A stretch of 57,297 bases of DNA, from NCBI GenBank assembly GCA_018818125.1, contig JAHISQ010000085.1, positions 1-57,297 of the forward strand, in the 5' to 3' direction. Below are positions 17,185-25,864 of this stretch, one piece after another. This stretch comes from Candidatus Rifleibacteriota bacterium. Its GTDB lineage: Bacteria; Muiribacteriota; Ozemobacteria; Ozemobacterales; Ozemobacteraceae. Within the stretch, counting starts at the first letter, position 1. Every line of letters starts with the position of its first letter. The notes under the pieces were generated by a model. The model was not told where the DNA came from, did no database searches, and saw only the letters and a list, made by a program, of their open reading frames with translations. Position numbers and translations under genes: made by a program.

Positions 17185-18000
17185 AGAAGAAAAGAAAGAA
17201 ATTCTTATAACCGTAAAAACCTACCCCACCCTGTCAACAAAATACATGGAACTGGTTTGCACAGCTGGGGTCACTCGCGAAGGGCAATGGTTAAGGCTTT
17301 ACCCGGTACCATTTCGAATGCTTGAATCGGATGGCAAATACAAAAAGTTTCAATGGATTACCACGGAAATATTCAAAAACACTGAAGATCCTCGCCCCGA
17401 GAGCTTTAAAATTTATGATTACAACAAAATCGTCACCGGCGAGGAAATAAAACGGATTCCACCGGAGAATGGCATGAACGAAGAAAGCTTGTTTTAAAGC
17501 AGGTTTATACAAGCAAAACTGAGATTATAAAAAAAGCCAAGAAGATGGAGCTATCACTGTGCACATTTAAGCCCAGCAAAATCCTGAGCTTTGATTTTGA
17601 GCCAGTTGATCGCGAATGGGACAAAAAGAAACTCGCTGAAATTGAGGCGAAGAATAAGCAGGGTGATCTTTTTGCTCAGGATAAAAACCCATTTGAAGTT
17701 GTTAAAAAATTGCCATACAAATTTTTCTACAGATTTCTGGATGAAGAAAACATAGAAAGCAGACTCATGATTGAAGACTGGGAAATTGGGGCCCTCTTCT
17801 GGAATTGTCTGGCCCGCAAAAAAAATGAAGAGGAAGCGATTGCTGATGTTAAGAAGAAGTATTTCGACGATTTTGCGTTAACCAAAGATCTTCATCTTTT
17901 CCTGGGAACTACTCGCGAACACCACTCCAGAAGTCATAATCCCTTTGTTATTATCGGAGTGTTTCCTCCGAAACCAGTTATTCAACCTCTGCTTTTTTAG
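17171..18000 (+). pseudogene. DUF488-partner protein split by a frameshift
   Basis: Two adjacent frames together look like one protein of about 275 residues. The first (17171-17497) starts at TTG and contains TVKTYPTLSTKYMELVC and LRLYPVPFRML. The second continues in the -1 frame through WHERRKLVLKQVY (from about 17470) to MIEDWEIGALFWN and FLGTTREHHS, ending at 18000. From memory of the family, these blocks occur in one uninterrupted chain. The shift is between about 17450 and 17470 and equals one missing base. No clear slippery heptamer is present, so a mutation or a sequencing error is more likely than programmed frameshifting. It overlaps the DUF488 gene by 14 bases. Confidence 0.7.
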
Positions 18001-18006
18001 GGGGCC

Positions 18007-19356
18007 TTAATCTTCATTTCCGACCAGCTCACCGCGGAAGGCTTTGGCAAGGATGCTGGCGGTCAGGTTGTCAACGCGAGCTCTGGCGGCGATGAGTTTA
18101 ACCGACATCTCGTTTGCTTTGGCAAACAAATTCTCAGCTCTTTCAACTATTGCTTCCTGCTCTTTGGCTGAACACAATGGAACTGGAAGTGCACTTAATT
18201 TTGTAGCATTGATGTTTGACTGACTAACACCATCGGTTTTTACTTGCCATGAAAAATGACGACCATACGAGCTATTTAAACAATATGTCAAAAACTGTGG
18301 ATTGAGTAGCGAAGAAGCTCGCACGCGAATCAAATAGCCAGCAAATATAGCTTTGGGCTGTCCTCCTCCATATATAGCACTTTTGCCAACCAGTTCAGGA
18401 CTGTTAGTTCGATTGAATAGAACATCGCCGGACTTAAGTCCATATTTTTCGATCTCTACAGGGTCAGATGAATATACTAAATCACTCCAGTCGAGCGCAC
18501 CAGATTGAATGTTGCCCATTCTTAAAACAGGAACTAATCCTCTCTTCTCTGATTTCTTAGAAGAACCGTAGGAGCAGCTATCCATTAATAGACTCAAAGG
18601 CGCGGTTAACCAATTCTCTGGCAACATATAGTCCAGCTCAATCTCAAGCTTTTCCGAAGACTCTTTTTGTTTGGTTTTGCGCTCGAATATGAGCTCTTGG
18701 ATTTGATCTATGTCTGCTTGATTGGTAATAGCAAGTTCTTCTGTGAGTCGACCAGTTACGGCGGCGTTGAGGACGGATTGGCGGAAGCGTTTGATGGCGG
18801 TAGCGGCGCGGTCGAGGTGGGCGCGGCAGCTGTCGACTTTTGCCAGAAGTCGATCTAATTTGGCGACAATGTGTTTTTGTTCCAGAAAAGATGGAACAGG
18901 CATTTCATACGCTAACAGATAATCTTTCGGAACACGCTTTTGCCCTACAGCCCCTCGCATGTTTTGGGTGCAGCCCTCAATGAAAGCAGGGGTCTTTAAA
19001 AATGCCAACAGGTATTTGGAGACAAGCACCTCTGGTTTTGGTCGCAACACAAAAATTTCCGTTGTTCCAGCACCGCAAGGAATTGAATCATGCTCAATTA
19101 TTGCAGATTTCCCATTTTCAAAACACGGAGTAATCTTTGCAAGCACGACATCGTTCCTATTGAAATGGGTGAATCCTTTTTTTATTTCCGACCATGACCT
19201 AGTTTCAAATTCAATTTTATCTAGATACCTCGTTGGAATGGTTTTCATCGGAGCAAAAAGAGCTAACGAGTCATCTTGAAGCAAATTTTTTGGATTAAAA
19301 TCTACCAAAGTTCCCAATTCACATTTTCTCCAGCCAGCTGGTAGTTTCTCGGTCAT
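18007..19356 (-). CDS. hsdS: Type I restriction system specificity subunit
   Basis: Sets the DNA target of the restriction-modification complex. Two target-recognition domains (about 5-155 and 235-400) are each followed by a helical spacer: LEQKHIVAKLDRLLAKVDSC near 158-177 and AKEQEAIVERAENLFAKANE near 395-415. The length of 449 residues is normal for a complete HsdS. The start overlaps the hsdM stop as ATGA. Its stop is 6 bases from the end of the convergent DUF488-partner frame. Confidence 0.93.
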   Translation of the reverse strand: MTEKLPAGWRKCELGTLVDFNPKNLLQDDSLALFAPMKTIPTRYLDKIEFETRSWSEIKKGFTHFNRNDVVLAKITPCFENGKSAIIEHDSIPCGAGTTEIFVLRPKPEVLVSKYLLAFLKTPAFIEGCTQNMRGAVGQKRVPKDYLLAYEMPVPSFLEQKHIVAKLDRLLAKVDSCRAHLDRAATAIKRFRQSVLNAAVTGRLTEELAITNQADIDQIQELIFERKTKQKESSEKLEIELDYMLPENWLTAPLSLLMDSCSYGSSKKSEKRGLVPVLRMGNIQSGALDWSDLVYSSDPVEIEKYGLKSGDVLFNRTNSPELVGKSAIYGGGQPKAIFAGYLIRVRASSLLNPQFLTYCLNSSYGRHFSWQVKTDGVSQSNINATKLSALPVPLCSAKEQEAIVERAENLFAKANEMSVKLIAARARVDNLTASILAKAFRGELVGNED

Positions 19357-20795
19357 TCCTCGGCCTCAAAACCAAGTTCGGCGAGAATACTGTTTAAATC
19401 GGACATGGCAGCTTCGAGTTCTTCCATGGCTTCTTTTGCAAGGATTTCGGGTTCGGGGAGAGTGTTGGCATCCTGCTGGGATTCGTCTCTGAGCCAGCTG
19501 ATATCAAGCGAATCATCACGCTCGGCAATGTCATGGCGGGTGAAAGCCCTGAATCTGCTGGTTTCGCCCTGATCGGTGCGTTTGGCTTTGCCGTATGGGT
19601 CATTGCCAAAGCATTTGATGAAATCGGCAAAATCGGCGACTTTTAAAGTATTGGTTTTGCCAAAGTTAGCCATGTTGCTGCGCAGATCATAGACCCAGAC
19701 CTGCTTGGTGTTATCTTTTTCTTTCTTACCGCGCGTAAAAAAAAGCACGTTTGTCTTTACACCCTGCGCATAAAAAATGCCGGTCGGCAACCGCAAAATT
19801 GTGTGCAGATCACATTTATGCATCAGATCCTGGCGGATGCTCTTACCGATATTACCTTCAAACAACACGTTGTCGGGCAATACCACCGCTGCCCGGCCAC
19901 CCGGCTTAAGATGCCGGTATATATGCTGCAAAAAGGCCAACTGCTTGTTACTGGTCGGAAAGGTAAAATCATCACGGGTCGGCAGGCCGCCACCTTTTTT
20001 ACTGCCAAATGGCGGATTGGTGAGGATCAGATCAGACAGCGGCAGAGTTTGGCCTTTGGGCGACAAAGTATCGCCATAGAGCAGGCCCGCGCTGTCATTT
20101 TCCCCGTCAAGGCCATGAAGAATCAAGTTCATGACGCCAAGGCGCTGTGCGTCCTGAACATGCTCCATACCATAAAAGGTATGATTCTTGAAACGCTCAT
20201 ACTCAGCTTCGGAAAGGTCAAAAACTTCTTTCTGCGCCTGCATATAAAGACTGGCTGAAATAAGGAAACCGCAGGTACCCGCCGCCGGGTCCTGAATTAT
20301 TTCGCCATACTGCGGCTGCATAAGCCTTACCATGACATCGATCAGAACGCGCGGGGTGAAATATTGCCCGGCACCAGATTTCTTTTCGTTGGCGTTTTTC
20401 TCCAGCAGACCTTCGTAAAGGTCGCCCAGACCTTCTTTTTTAGCCTCGAACCAGTCTAGTTTATTGATGCTTTCCATTAGAGTGGTCAGGTTTTTTGGGT
20501 GCTTGATGAAAGTTGTGGCATTAGCAAAAATTTCGCGAATCAGCCGATGTGAACTGCTACCAAGCTGAATGAGCATGGTGCGGTAACCTTCGAGACGATC
20601 TTCCGCATTAATTGCCATCAGCTTATCCCAGCGGTATTTGTCTGGAAGCAACTTCTCCCTGTCAGTTTCCTTCATCATTTTCACAAACAGCAGATAGGTC
20701 AGCTCGGTAACATACTGGTGATAGGTGACACCGTCGTCTTTGAGAATATTACAGAAATTCCAGAGTTTGGCGACTATATCCTGGGTAACGCTCAT
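19353..20795 (-). CDS. hsdM: Type I restriction system DNA methyltransferase
   Basis: An N6-adenine methyltransferase of 480 residues. The N-terminal helical domain (1-140) is followed by QYFTPR (144-149), the SAM-binding DPAAGTCGF (169-177) and the catalytic NPPF (260-263). It pairs with HsdS for modification and with HsdR for restriction. The start lies 3 bases after the hsdR stop and its end overlaps hsdS, so the three genes form one operon in the order R-M-S. Confidence 0.95.
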   Translation of the reverse strand: MSVTQDIVAKLWNFCNILKDDGVTYHQYVTELTYLLFVKMMKETDREKLLPDKYRWDKLMAINAEDRLEGYRTMLIQLGSSSHRLIREIFANATTFIKHPKNLTTLMESINKLDWFEAKKEGLGDLYEGLLEKNANEKKSGAGQYFTPRVLIDVMVRLMQPQYGEIIQDPAAGTCGFLISASLYMQAQKEVFDLSEAEYERFKNHTFYGMEHVQDAQRLGVMNLILHGLDGENDSAGLLYGDTLSPKGQTLPLSDLILTNPPFGSKKGGGLPTRDDFTFPTSNKQLAFLQHIYRHLKPGGRAAVVLPDNVLFEGNIGKSIRQDLMHKCDLHTILRLPTGIFYAQGVKTNVLFFTRGKKEKDNTKQVWVYDLRSNMANFGKTNTLKVADFADFIKCFGNDPYGKAKRTDQGETSRFRAFTRHDIAERDDSLDISWLRDESQQDANTLPEPEILAKEAMEELEAAMSDLNSILAELGFEAEE

Positions 20796-20798
20796 GAA

Positions 20799-23700
20799 TT
20801 ATGCTTCTTTCTTCCAGACATTTTCGGAGATGCTTTTAATAACGGCCTCAAGCTTACCATCAAAGACCTGATTAATTCTATTAAATCCGCCGGCATCCTT
20901 AAACTGGTCTTTGTTCAGCACTTCTCTATCAACTACGAATTCAATCTTCATCTGCTTGGCAATCCTCAGCAACCATCTCTGCTGTGGCTCGCTCCATTCC
21001 TGGCTTTTTCCAATTCTGTCTAATGCATTATCCACTCTCTCAGAATAAGAAACCAGTGGATCACCCAGCGAAGCCCTGCGGATATAACCAATTATTCCGG
21101 CGGCGATTTCGGCATTAGACTGATGTTGAAATGCCTTTGACAAGTGGGTCTCGGTAAAACCCTCTTCGTCAAGCTTCAATTCAAGCTGGCGCAATTCAGC
21201 ACGGGTTAAATCTGATGGTTTAGTTAAAACCGCTTTCAGGGCGACTATATCGTTCTGATTTTTCTCAATGAAATCTTTGAAGCTGTTAATGTAATCTTCG
21301 GGTCGGCTTTGATCCTTACCATAACCAACTTCTTCTTCAAGAAATTCATCGTCATGGTTTGATACCGGGATCAGTCCTTCGCCGCTGCCAGTAATCTTGT
21401 CAACAAACTTGCCTATTCCCGGATTATTTTGGAACCATGCTGCAACTTCTTCAAGAGGAGAATTTTGCAGAAACTCAAGGAGCGAAACCAGTGTCTTTCC
21501 TGTTTTTGTCTCAATCCTTTTGCGGCTGGCGTCTGAAAGCCTTTTTCTTCTTAGTTTGGCGACAAACTGCTCACGGGCCAGTTGTCTGGCTTCAGTCAGA
21601 TTCAGGGTTACAATTTCTCTTTCAAGCTCGGCAAAGGAAATCTTCGGATTAACGACCACAGGCCGCATCTGGGTGTGATCTTGAAGATTCTCATAAATAT
21701 TAACGGCGTCGTAAATTTTAAACGCCTCTTTTTCGAGAGCCGGGCAAAGTCTGGTGGCGCGGCCAAGCATTTGCTCATAAAGAATGCGGCTGTTGACGCG
21801 GCGAACAAATACCAGATTGCAGATTTCGGGAACATCAATGCCCGTGGTCAGCAAGTCTACAGTAACAGCAATTTTCGGGTTTTTCTCATTTTTGTATCTT
21901 CGGAAAAGCTGCATTGGCTTATCTGCAGCACCAGTGATTTTCATGACCATATCATCAGTAATAAAGTCATATTTTTTGCTCAGCTCTTCTTTTACCATCT
22001 GGGTCAAAGTCTCTGCATGTCTGTCATTAACACAGAAAATAAGAGTTTTTTCATCAAGTGTCGGATCAAGGCGGCGGGCGAGCCATTCGGCTACTACCCG
22101 GTTGAACTCGGGGGTTATAACCTGGCTGTTGAAAGTTGCGACATCAAAATCAAGCTGGTCAGGCGTGTTTGCATACTCAATTTCGCCTTTGGCTACATTA
22201 AAATACGGAACCTGTTCGTCTTTTTTCCAGGCAATACCATTTTTAGTCTGTTGGGTAATCAGTCTAACAGGCGGATCATGATCAATAAGAAAGCCATCTA
22301 TGACAGCTTCCCGGTATGAATAAGTAAAAACAGGCTTGCCGAAAATATCTGAGGTATGCAGAGCTGGAGTTGCAGTAAGCCCAATCTTAAAAGCGTCAAA
22401 GTAATCAAGAATACGCCGGTATTTAGAAATATAATCAAGGCCATCACGAAAAAGCAGCTCAGTATCGCTCATTTCGCGATCAAGCAAATAGCCGCGGTGG
22501 CATTCGTCAACAACAATGCAGTCAAATTCGTCAACTTTTGGCCTTTGCGCTTCGTCAGTTGCGTAAAGAATTCTCTGAACCATTGATTGCACGGTAGCCA
22601 GCTGTACACTGGTATCACTTTCAGCCGACTGCTCTTTTAGTTCCTTGATACCGAAAATATCTGCAAATTTGCGGGTGCCTTTGATCTCGGTGTCCTTGAA
22701 AGCGTCGGCCGCCTGGATACCAAGTGCTGAGCGATCGACAAGAAACAGAATTCTATTGAAGCGCTGCGATTTAAGAAGTCGATAAAGAAGCGCAATACTG
22801 GTTTTTGTCTTGCCGGTGCCGGTTGCCATGGCTAGAAGTGCGGTGTCTTTTCCGGCAATAATAGCCTCTTCAACCTTTTGAATAGCCTTTTTCTGATACT
22901 TGCGCAGCTGAAAATCAAAATTAAAATCAAGCTCTTTAAGACACTGTTCGGCCTGATCGAAATTGGTATTAAAGCGTTTTCTTAACCCTTCCGGTGTATA
23001 CCAGGTCTCCAGAGGTTTTCTGAGATTCTGCGGGCGACGCACATCGCAAAACCAGATTCCAGACAGGGTTTCGAGTTGCCTCAGAAAAGGTCGGCCGTTA
23101 GTAGCGAAAACGAACGGGATTTTGTGCGGATTGTCTGTCACCGGTTCTTTATCATTGTCTGCCAGAACAGGTCTGGGTTGCACAATCTCTTGAGAAAAAT
23201 TGAAATCACGCGAATAACGTTTAGCTTGATCAATAGATGAAGAAACATCTTTGGCTTTTTTCTTGGCTTCGACCACAGCAAGGGGCTGCAAGCCGACAAA
23301 GAGCACATAATCAGCCGGCCCGGATTTTGTGGGCCATTCGGCAATAGCTTTATTACGGTTCTTTTCCGGGCGAACTCCGGCAGAATAGCGAATTTCGGCA
23401 CTATTGGCTTCCCAGCCGGCATCGCGTAGTTGTTGATCAATCAACTGACGGGTTTCGGCCTCGCTCAGATATATTTTATCAGACTCAGATTGTGCAGCTT
23501 CTATATTCTGCCTGAAGTCGCTCTCAGATTTTTTACCGCTCTCGGTTTTGAGATCGCTGAGCAAAGCCTGATATTTAGAAATTTCGGTCGTTTCTGGAGA
23601 TTCTGGTGGCAACGACTCCTTTTCGGCCTGCTGTAGTTGTTGCCAAAGGGCTTGCTTTTCCTGCTCGACAGCAAGACGGCGAGCTTTCTCGTCTTCGCTG

Positions 23701-24215
23701 AGTTTCTCGGCATCAATGATCTGCTGTTTGAGTTCCTGGTTTTGACGGGCAATCTCGTCTAACTGCTGCTGCAGTTTTTCTTCTATTTTTTCGGACGGTA
23801 TAGGTGCTTCAAACGGAGCCGCTTTAAAGGTTCGATCTTGAAAAACCCGATAGAAGTAAATTGCAAGCAGGTGGGTATAGCGCAGACAGGTGAGAGCATC
23901 GCTAAGGGAGCCGACTCCCTCATGCACAGCTCGATTGCCCGCAGTCTTAATGTTGTGAAACAGCATGCTGAGCCGGGCATCAATAATGTTCTGATACTTA
24001 AGCTCGCGCAAAATTTCGTTCTGAGTGGTACGGTCATCAAAACTGAGATTGAAACGGGCAGCGATGTTTCTGGCAAGCAATTCACCAAACAACCTGAGTT
24101 TTGTCAGCGCAAAAACAGGTTCACTCAGGCAATATTTTTCAGCATGAATGGCTTGGCTGAAAAGGCTCTGATCAAAGGTTTCAAGAAAGCTGAAATTAGG
24201 CGAACTGACTCTCAA
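20799..24215 (-). CDS. hsdR: Type I restriction endonuclease, EcoEI-like
   Basis: The translocating and cleaving subunit, 1138 residues. Residues about 8-130 resemble the DUF4145 domain found on restriction proteins. A Glu/Gln-rich coiled coil follows (about 140-205). The nuclease core has D302 and E316-x-K318 (VVEAKKK). The helicase motor begins with Walker A ATGTGKT (464-470), then DECHRGY and LTATPALH, and a C-terminal helicase lobe. The final part resembles the EcoEI R-subunit C-terminal domain. The start is TTG 24215, with TGAGG about 8 bases upstream; no ATG fits. All catalytic motifs are intact, so the system is probably active. Confidence 0.93.
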   Translation of the reverse strand: MRVSSPNFSFLETFDQSLFSQAIHAEKYCLSEPVFALTKLRLFGELLARNIAARFNLSFDDRTTQNEILRELKYQNIIDARLSMLFHNIKTAGNRAVHEGVGSLSDALTCLRYTHLLAIYFYRVFQDRTFKAAPFEAPIPSEKIEEKLQQQLDEIARQNQELKQQIIDAEKLSEDEKARRLAVEQEKQALWQQLQQAEKESLPPESPETTEISKYQALLSDLKTESGKKSESDFRQNIEAAQSESDKIYLSEAETRQLIDQQLRDAGWEANSAEIRYSAGVRPEKNRNKAIAEWPTKSGPADYVLFVGLQPLAVVEAKKKAKDVSSSIDQAKRYSRDFNFSQEIVQPRPVLADNDKEPVTDNPHKIPFVFATNGRPFLRQLETLSGIWFCDVRRPQNLRKPLETWYTPEGLRKRFNTNFDQAEQCLKELDFNFDFQLRKYQKKAIQKVEEAIIAGKDTALLAMATGTGKTKTSIALLYRLLKSQRFNRILFLVDRSALGIQAADAFKDTEIKGTRKFADIFGIKELKEQSAESDTSVQLATVQSMVQRILYATDEAQRPKVDEFDCIVVDECHRGYLLDREMSDTELLFRDGLDYISKYRRILDYFDAFKIGLTATPALHTSDIFGKPVFTYSYREAVIDGFLIDHDPPVRLITQQTKNGIAWKKDEQVPYFNVAKGEIEYANTPDQLDFDVATFNSQVITPEFNRVVAEWLARRLDPTLDEKTLIFCVNDRHAETLTQMVKEELSKKYDFITDDMVMKITGAADKPMQLFRRYKNEKNPKIAVTVDLLTTGIDVPEICNLVFVRRVNSRILYEQMLGRATRLCPALEKEAFKIYDAVNIYENLQDHTQMRPVVVNPKISFAELEREIVTLNLTEARQLAREQFVAKLRRKRLSDASRKRIETKTGKTLVSLLEFLQNSPLEEVAAWFQNNPGIGKFVDKITGSGEGLIPVSNHDDEFLEEEVGYGKDQSRPEDYINSFKDFIEKNQNDIVALKAVLTKPSDLTRAELRQLELKLDEEGFTETHLSKAFQHQSNAEIAAGIIGYIRRASLGDPLVSYSERVDNALDRIGKSQEWSEPQQRWLLRIAKQMKIEFVVDREVLNKDQFKDAGGFNRINQVFDGKLEAVIKSISENVWKKEA

Positions 24216-24351
24216 ATTATTGCCTCAATTGATGGCGTGTGTATTGCAAGAGCAATGATACAGAATTTCCTCAGTTTTGTCTTGTTTTACATCAGTTCAT
24301 TCTGCACAAAATGGAATGAAAGACTTATAAAAGTCGATTTCTCAGAAAAAA

Positions 24352-25662
24352 TCAGTTGGCAAGCCCGGTAACTGCAAATATTTTCAGCAGGATCAGAATG
24401 CCCAGAGTTATGGACACCAGCGTTGTCGGGATGCCAAATTTGGCGAAGCGCCAGAACGACATGTTGCAGTCGTCTTTGGCAGTTTCGGCGACAATCAGGT
24501 TGGCAACCGAGCTGAAAAGGGTCATGTTGCCGGCAATGGTGCTTACATAGGCGAGCAGACTCCAGAATAATTCGGGATTGCCCAGAGCTGGAACACCCTG
24601 TGATGCCAGCAAAACATAGGGAACATTAGACAACAGGTTCGAGCCAACCAGAGTAACTCCAGAAAAAATCCAGACCTGTGAAACGATGTCTCCGGAAATC
24701 AGGTGCAAAGCCTTTTCGGTCAACACACGAGCCAGTCCGCTGGTCTGCAGCCCGCCGATGACTACGAAAAGCGATGCAAAAAACATCAGCAGGCCCCAAT
24801 CTACGCGATCAAGCAGTTCGGTTGGGTCTTTGCGATGAAAAGTAATGACGACAACGGCGCCGCCGAGAGCTGAAAAAGCCATTGAAAAGCCAGTTACAAA
24901 GCCAAGACAGGTCAATCCAAGCCCGAACAGACCAATGCGCAAACGGCGGGTCTTAATCATCTGTTCAGGTATGTCTTCTGCCTTGTCATTTTCACGCTCG
25001 CCATTATTAACAGGCTGTTCGAGGCGCAGCTGATTGCGATAATAAAACCAGGCAAACAGAGAGTTGACAAGCGCCGCAACGATTACGGGCAGCGCCATTA
25101 TTGCAATGAATTTCAGGTAGTTCAAGCCGGACAGGCTCCCGATAATCATGTTTTGCGGGTTACCGGTCAGAGTGAGTGCCGAACCAATGTTGCTCGAAGT
25201 AGCCAGAATCACAAGATATGGAAACAGATTCAGTCGTTTTTGCTTACAGATAACTATCACCAACGGAGTCAGCACGACACACACCGGATCATTAACCAGA
25301 ATCGCCGATAAAACAGCCGCGACGAACGAAATAGCCATCAGCAAGGCAAAAGGAGAATCCATGCAGGAGACAAGTTTTGAAAAACGCTGAAAAAGACCGG
25401 CAGCGCGCAGGTGTTCGGCAATAATCATCATGCCAAGCAGCAGACAGATTGTATCCCAATTTACCAGAGTATAAGCTTCCTGGGGAGTCACCACCCCAAA
25501 CAGCACCATCAGCACAGCGCCGGTCATGGCGGCGGAGGGCCGACCAATGGGCAACAGGCGTAATCGCCGCACCGAGATCATTATAAAAGCAAAAGTAAAA
25601 ATCAGTCCTGCAGCCCACGGGTGCCGCAGGCTGCCGCCAGCCCCGACCAGCATTTCTTCCAT
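24352..25662 (-). CDS. ArsB/NhaD-superfamily anion permease
   Basis: A 436-residue membrane protein of the ion-transporter superfamily that includes ArsB, NhaD and the SLC13 carriers. About 11-12 hydrophobic segments are seen. The two re-entrant regions are clear: NDPVCVVLTPLVIV and ATSSNIGSALTLTGNPQN in the first half, SNVPYVLL and GNMTLFSSVANLIVAE in the second. The ion is not certain: arsenite, sodium/proton exchange or a dicarboxylate are all possible. It is about 11 kb from the arsenic island and has no arsenic gene next to it, so arsenite export is not assumed. Confidence 0.8.
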   Translation of the reverse strand: MEEMLVGAGGSLRHPWAAGLIFTFAFIMISVRRLRLLPIGRPSAAMTGAVLMVLFGVVTPQEAYTLVNWDTICLLLGMMIIAEHLRAAGLFQRFSKLVSCMDSPFALLMAISFVAAVLSAILVNDPVCVVLTPLVIVICKQKRLNLFPYLVILATSSNIGSALTLTGNPQNMIIGSLSGLNYLKFIAIMALPVIVAALVNSLFAWFYYRNQLRLEQPVNNGERENDKAEDIPEQMIKTRRLRIGLFGLGLTCLGFVTGFSMAFSALGGAVVVITFHRKDPTELLDRVDWGLLMFFASLFVVIGGLQTSGLARVLTEKALHLISGDIVSQVWIFSGVTLVGSNLLSNVPYVLLASQGVPALGNPELFWSLLAYVSTIAGNMTLFSSVANLIVAETAKDDCNMSFWRFAKFGIPTTLVSITLGILILLKIFAVTGLAN

Positions 25663-25802
25663 GATTTATCTCCTGATAAGCAAACGCAGATTATATGCCG
25701 ATCGACGGCTTTTATCAAGCAATCGCAACAAACTTTCACCTGCTGCCGCTGCTTTTCTAATCAACAAATCTACCAATGAACAGCAAAACTACGCCTGATA
25801 TT

Positions 25803-25832
25803 TTGACCAGACAACTGAATACATGCTATAAG
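25803..25832 (+). promoter_or_regulatory. Promoter of the M3 peptidase gene
   Basis: TTGACC (25803-25808), an 18-base spacer and TATAAG (25827-25832), 32 bases before the chosen start codon. Confidence 0.6.
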
Positions 25833-25864
25833 AGATACAAATTCAATTAATGAGGAACAAAATA

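Noticed and set aside
17440..17475. Programmed -1 frameshifting in the DUF488 partner
   Set aside because: No X-XXY-YYZ heptamer in the right frame and no clear downstream structure; a mutation or sequencing error is simpler.
24352..25662. Calling the permease ArsB
   Set aside because: It has the superfamily signatures only; no arsenic gene is adjacent and Acr3 already serves the arsenic operon.
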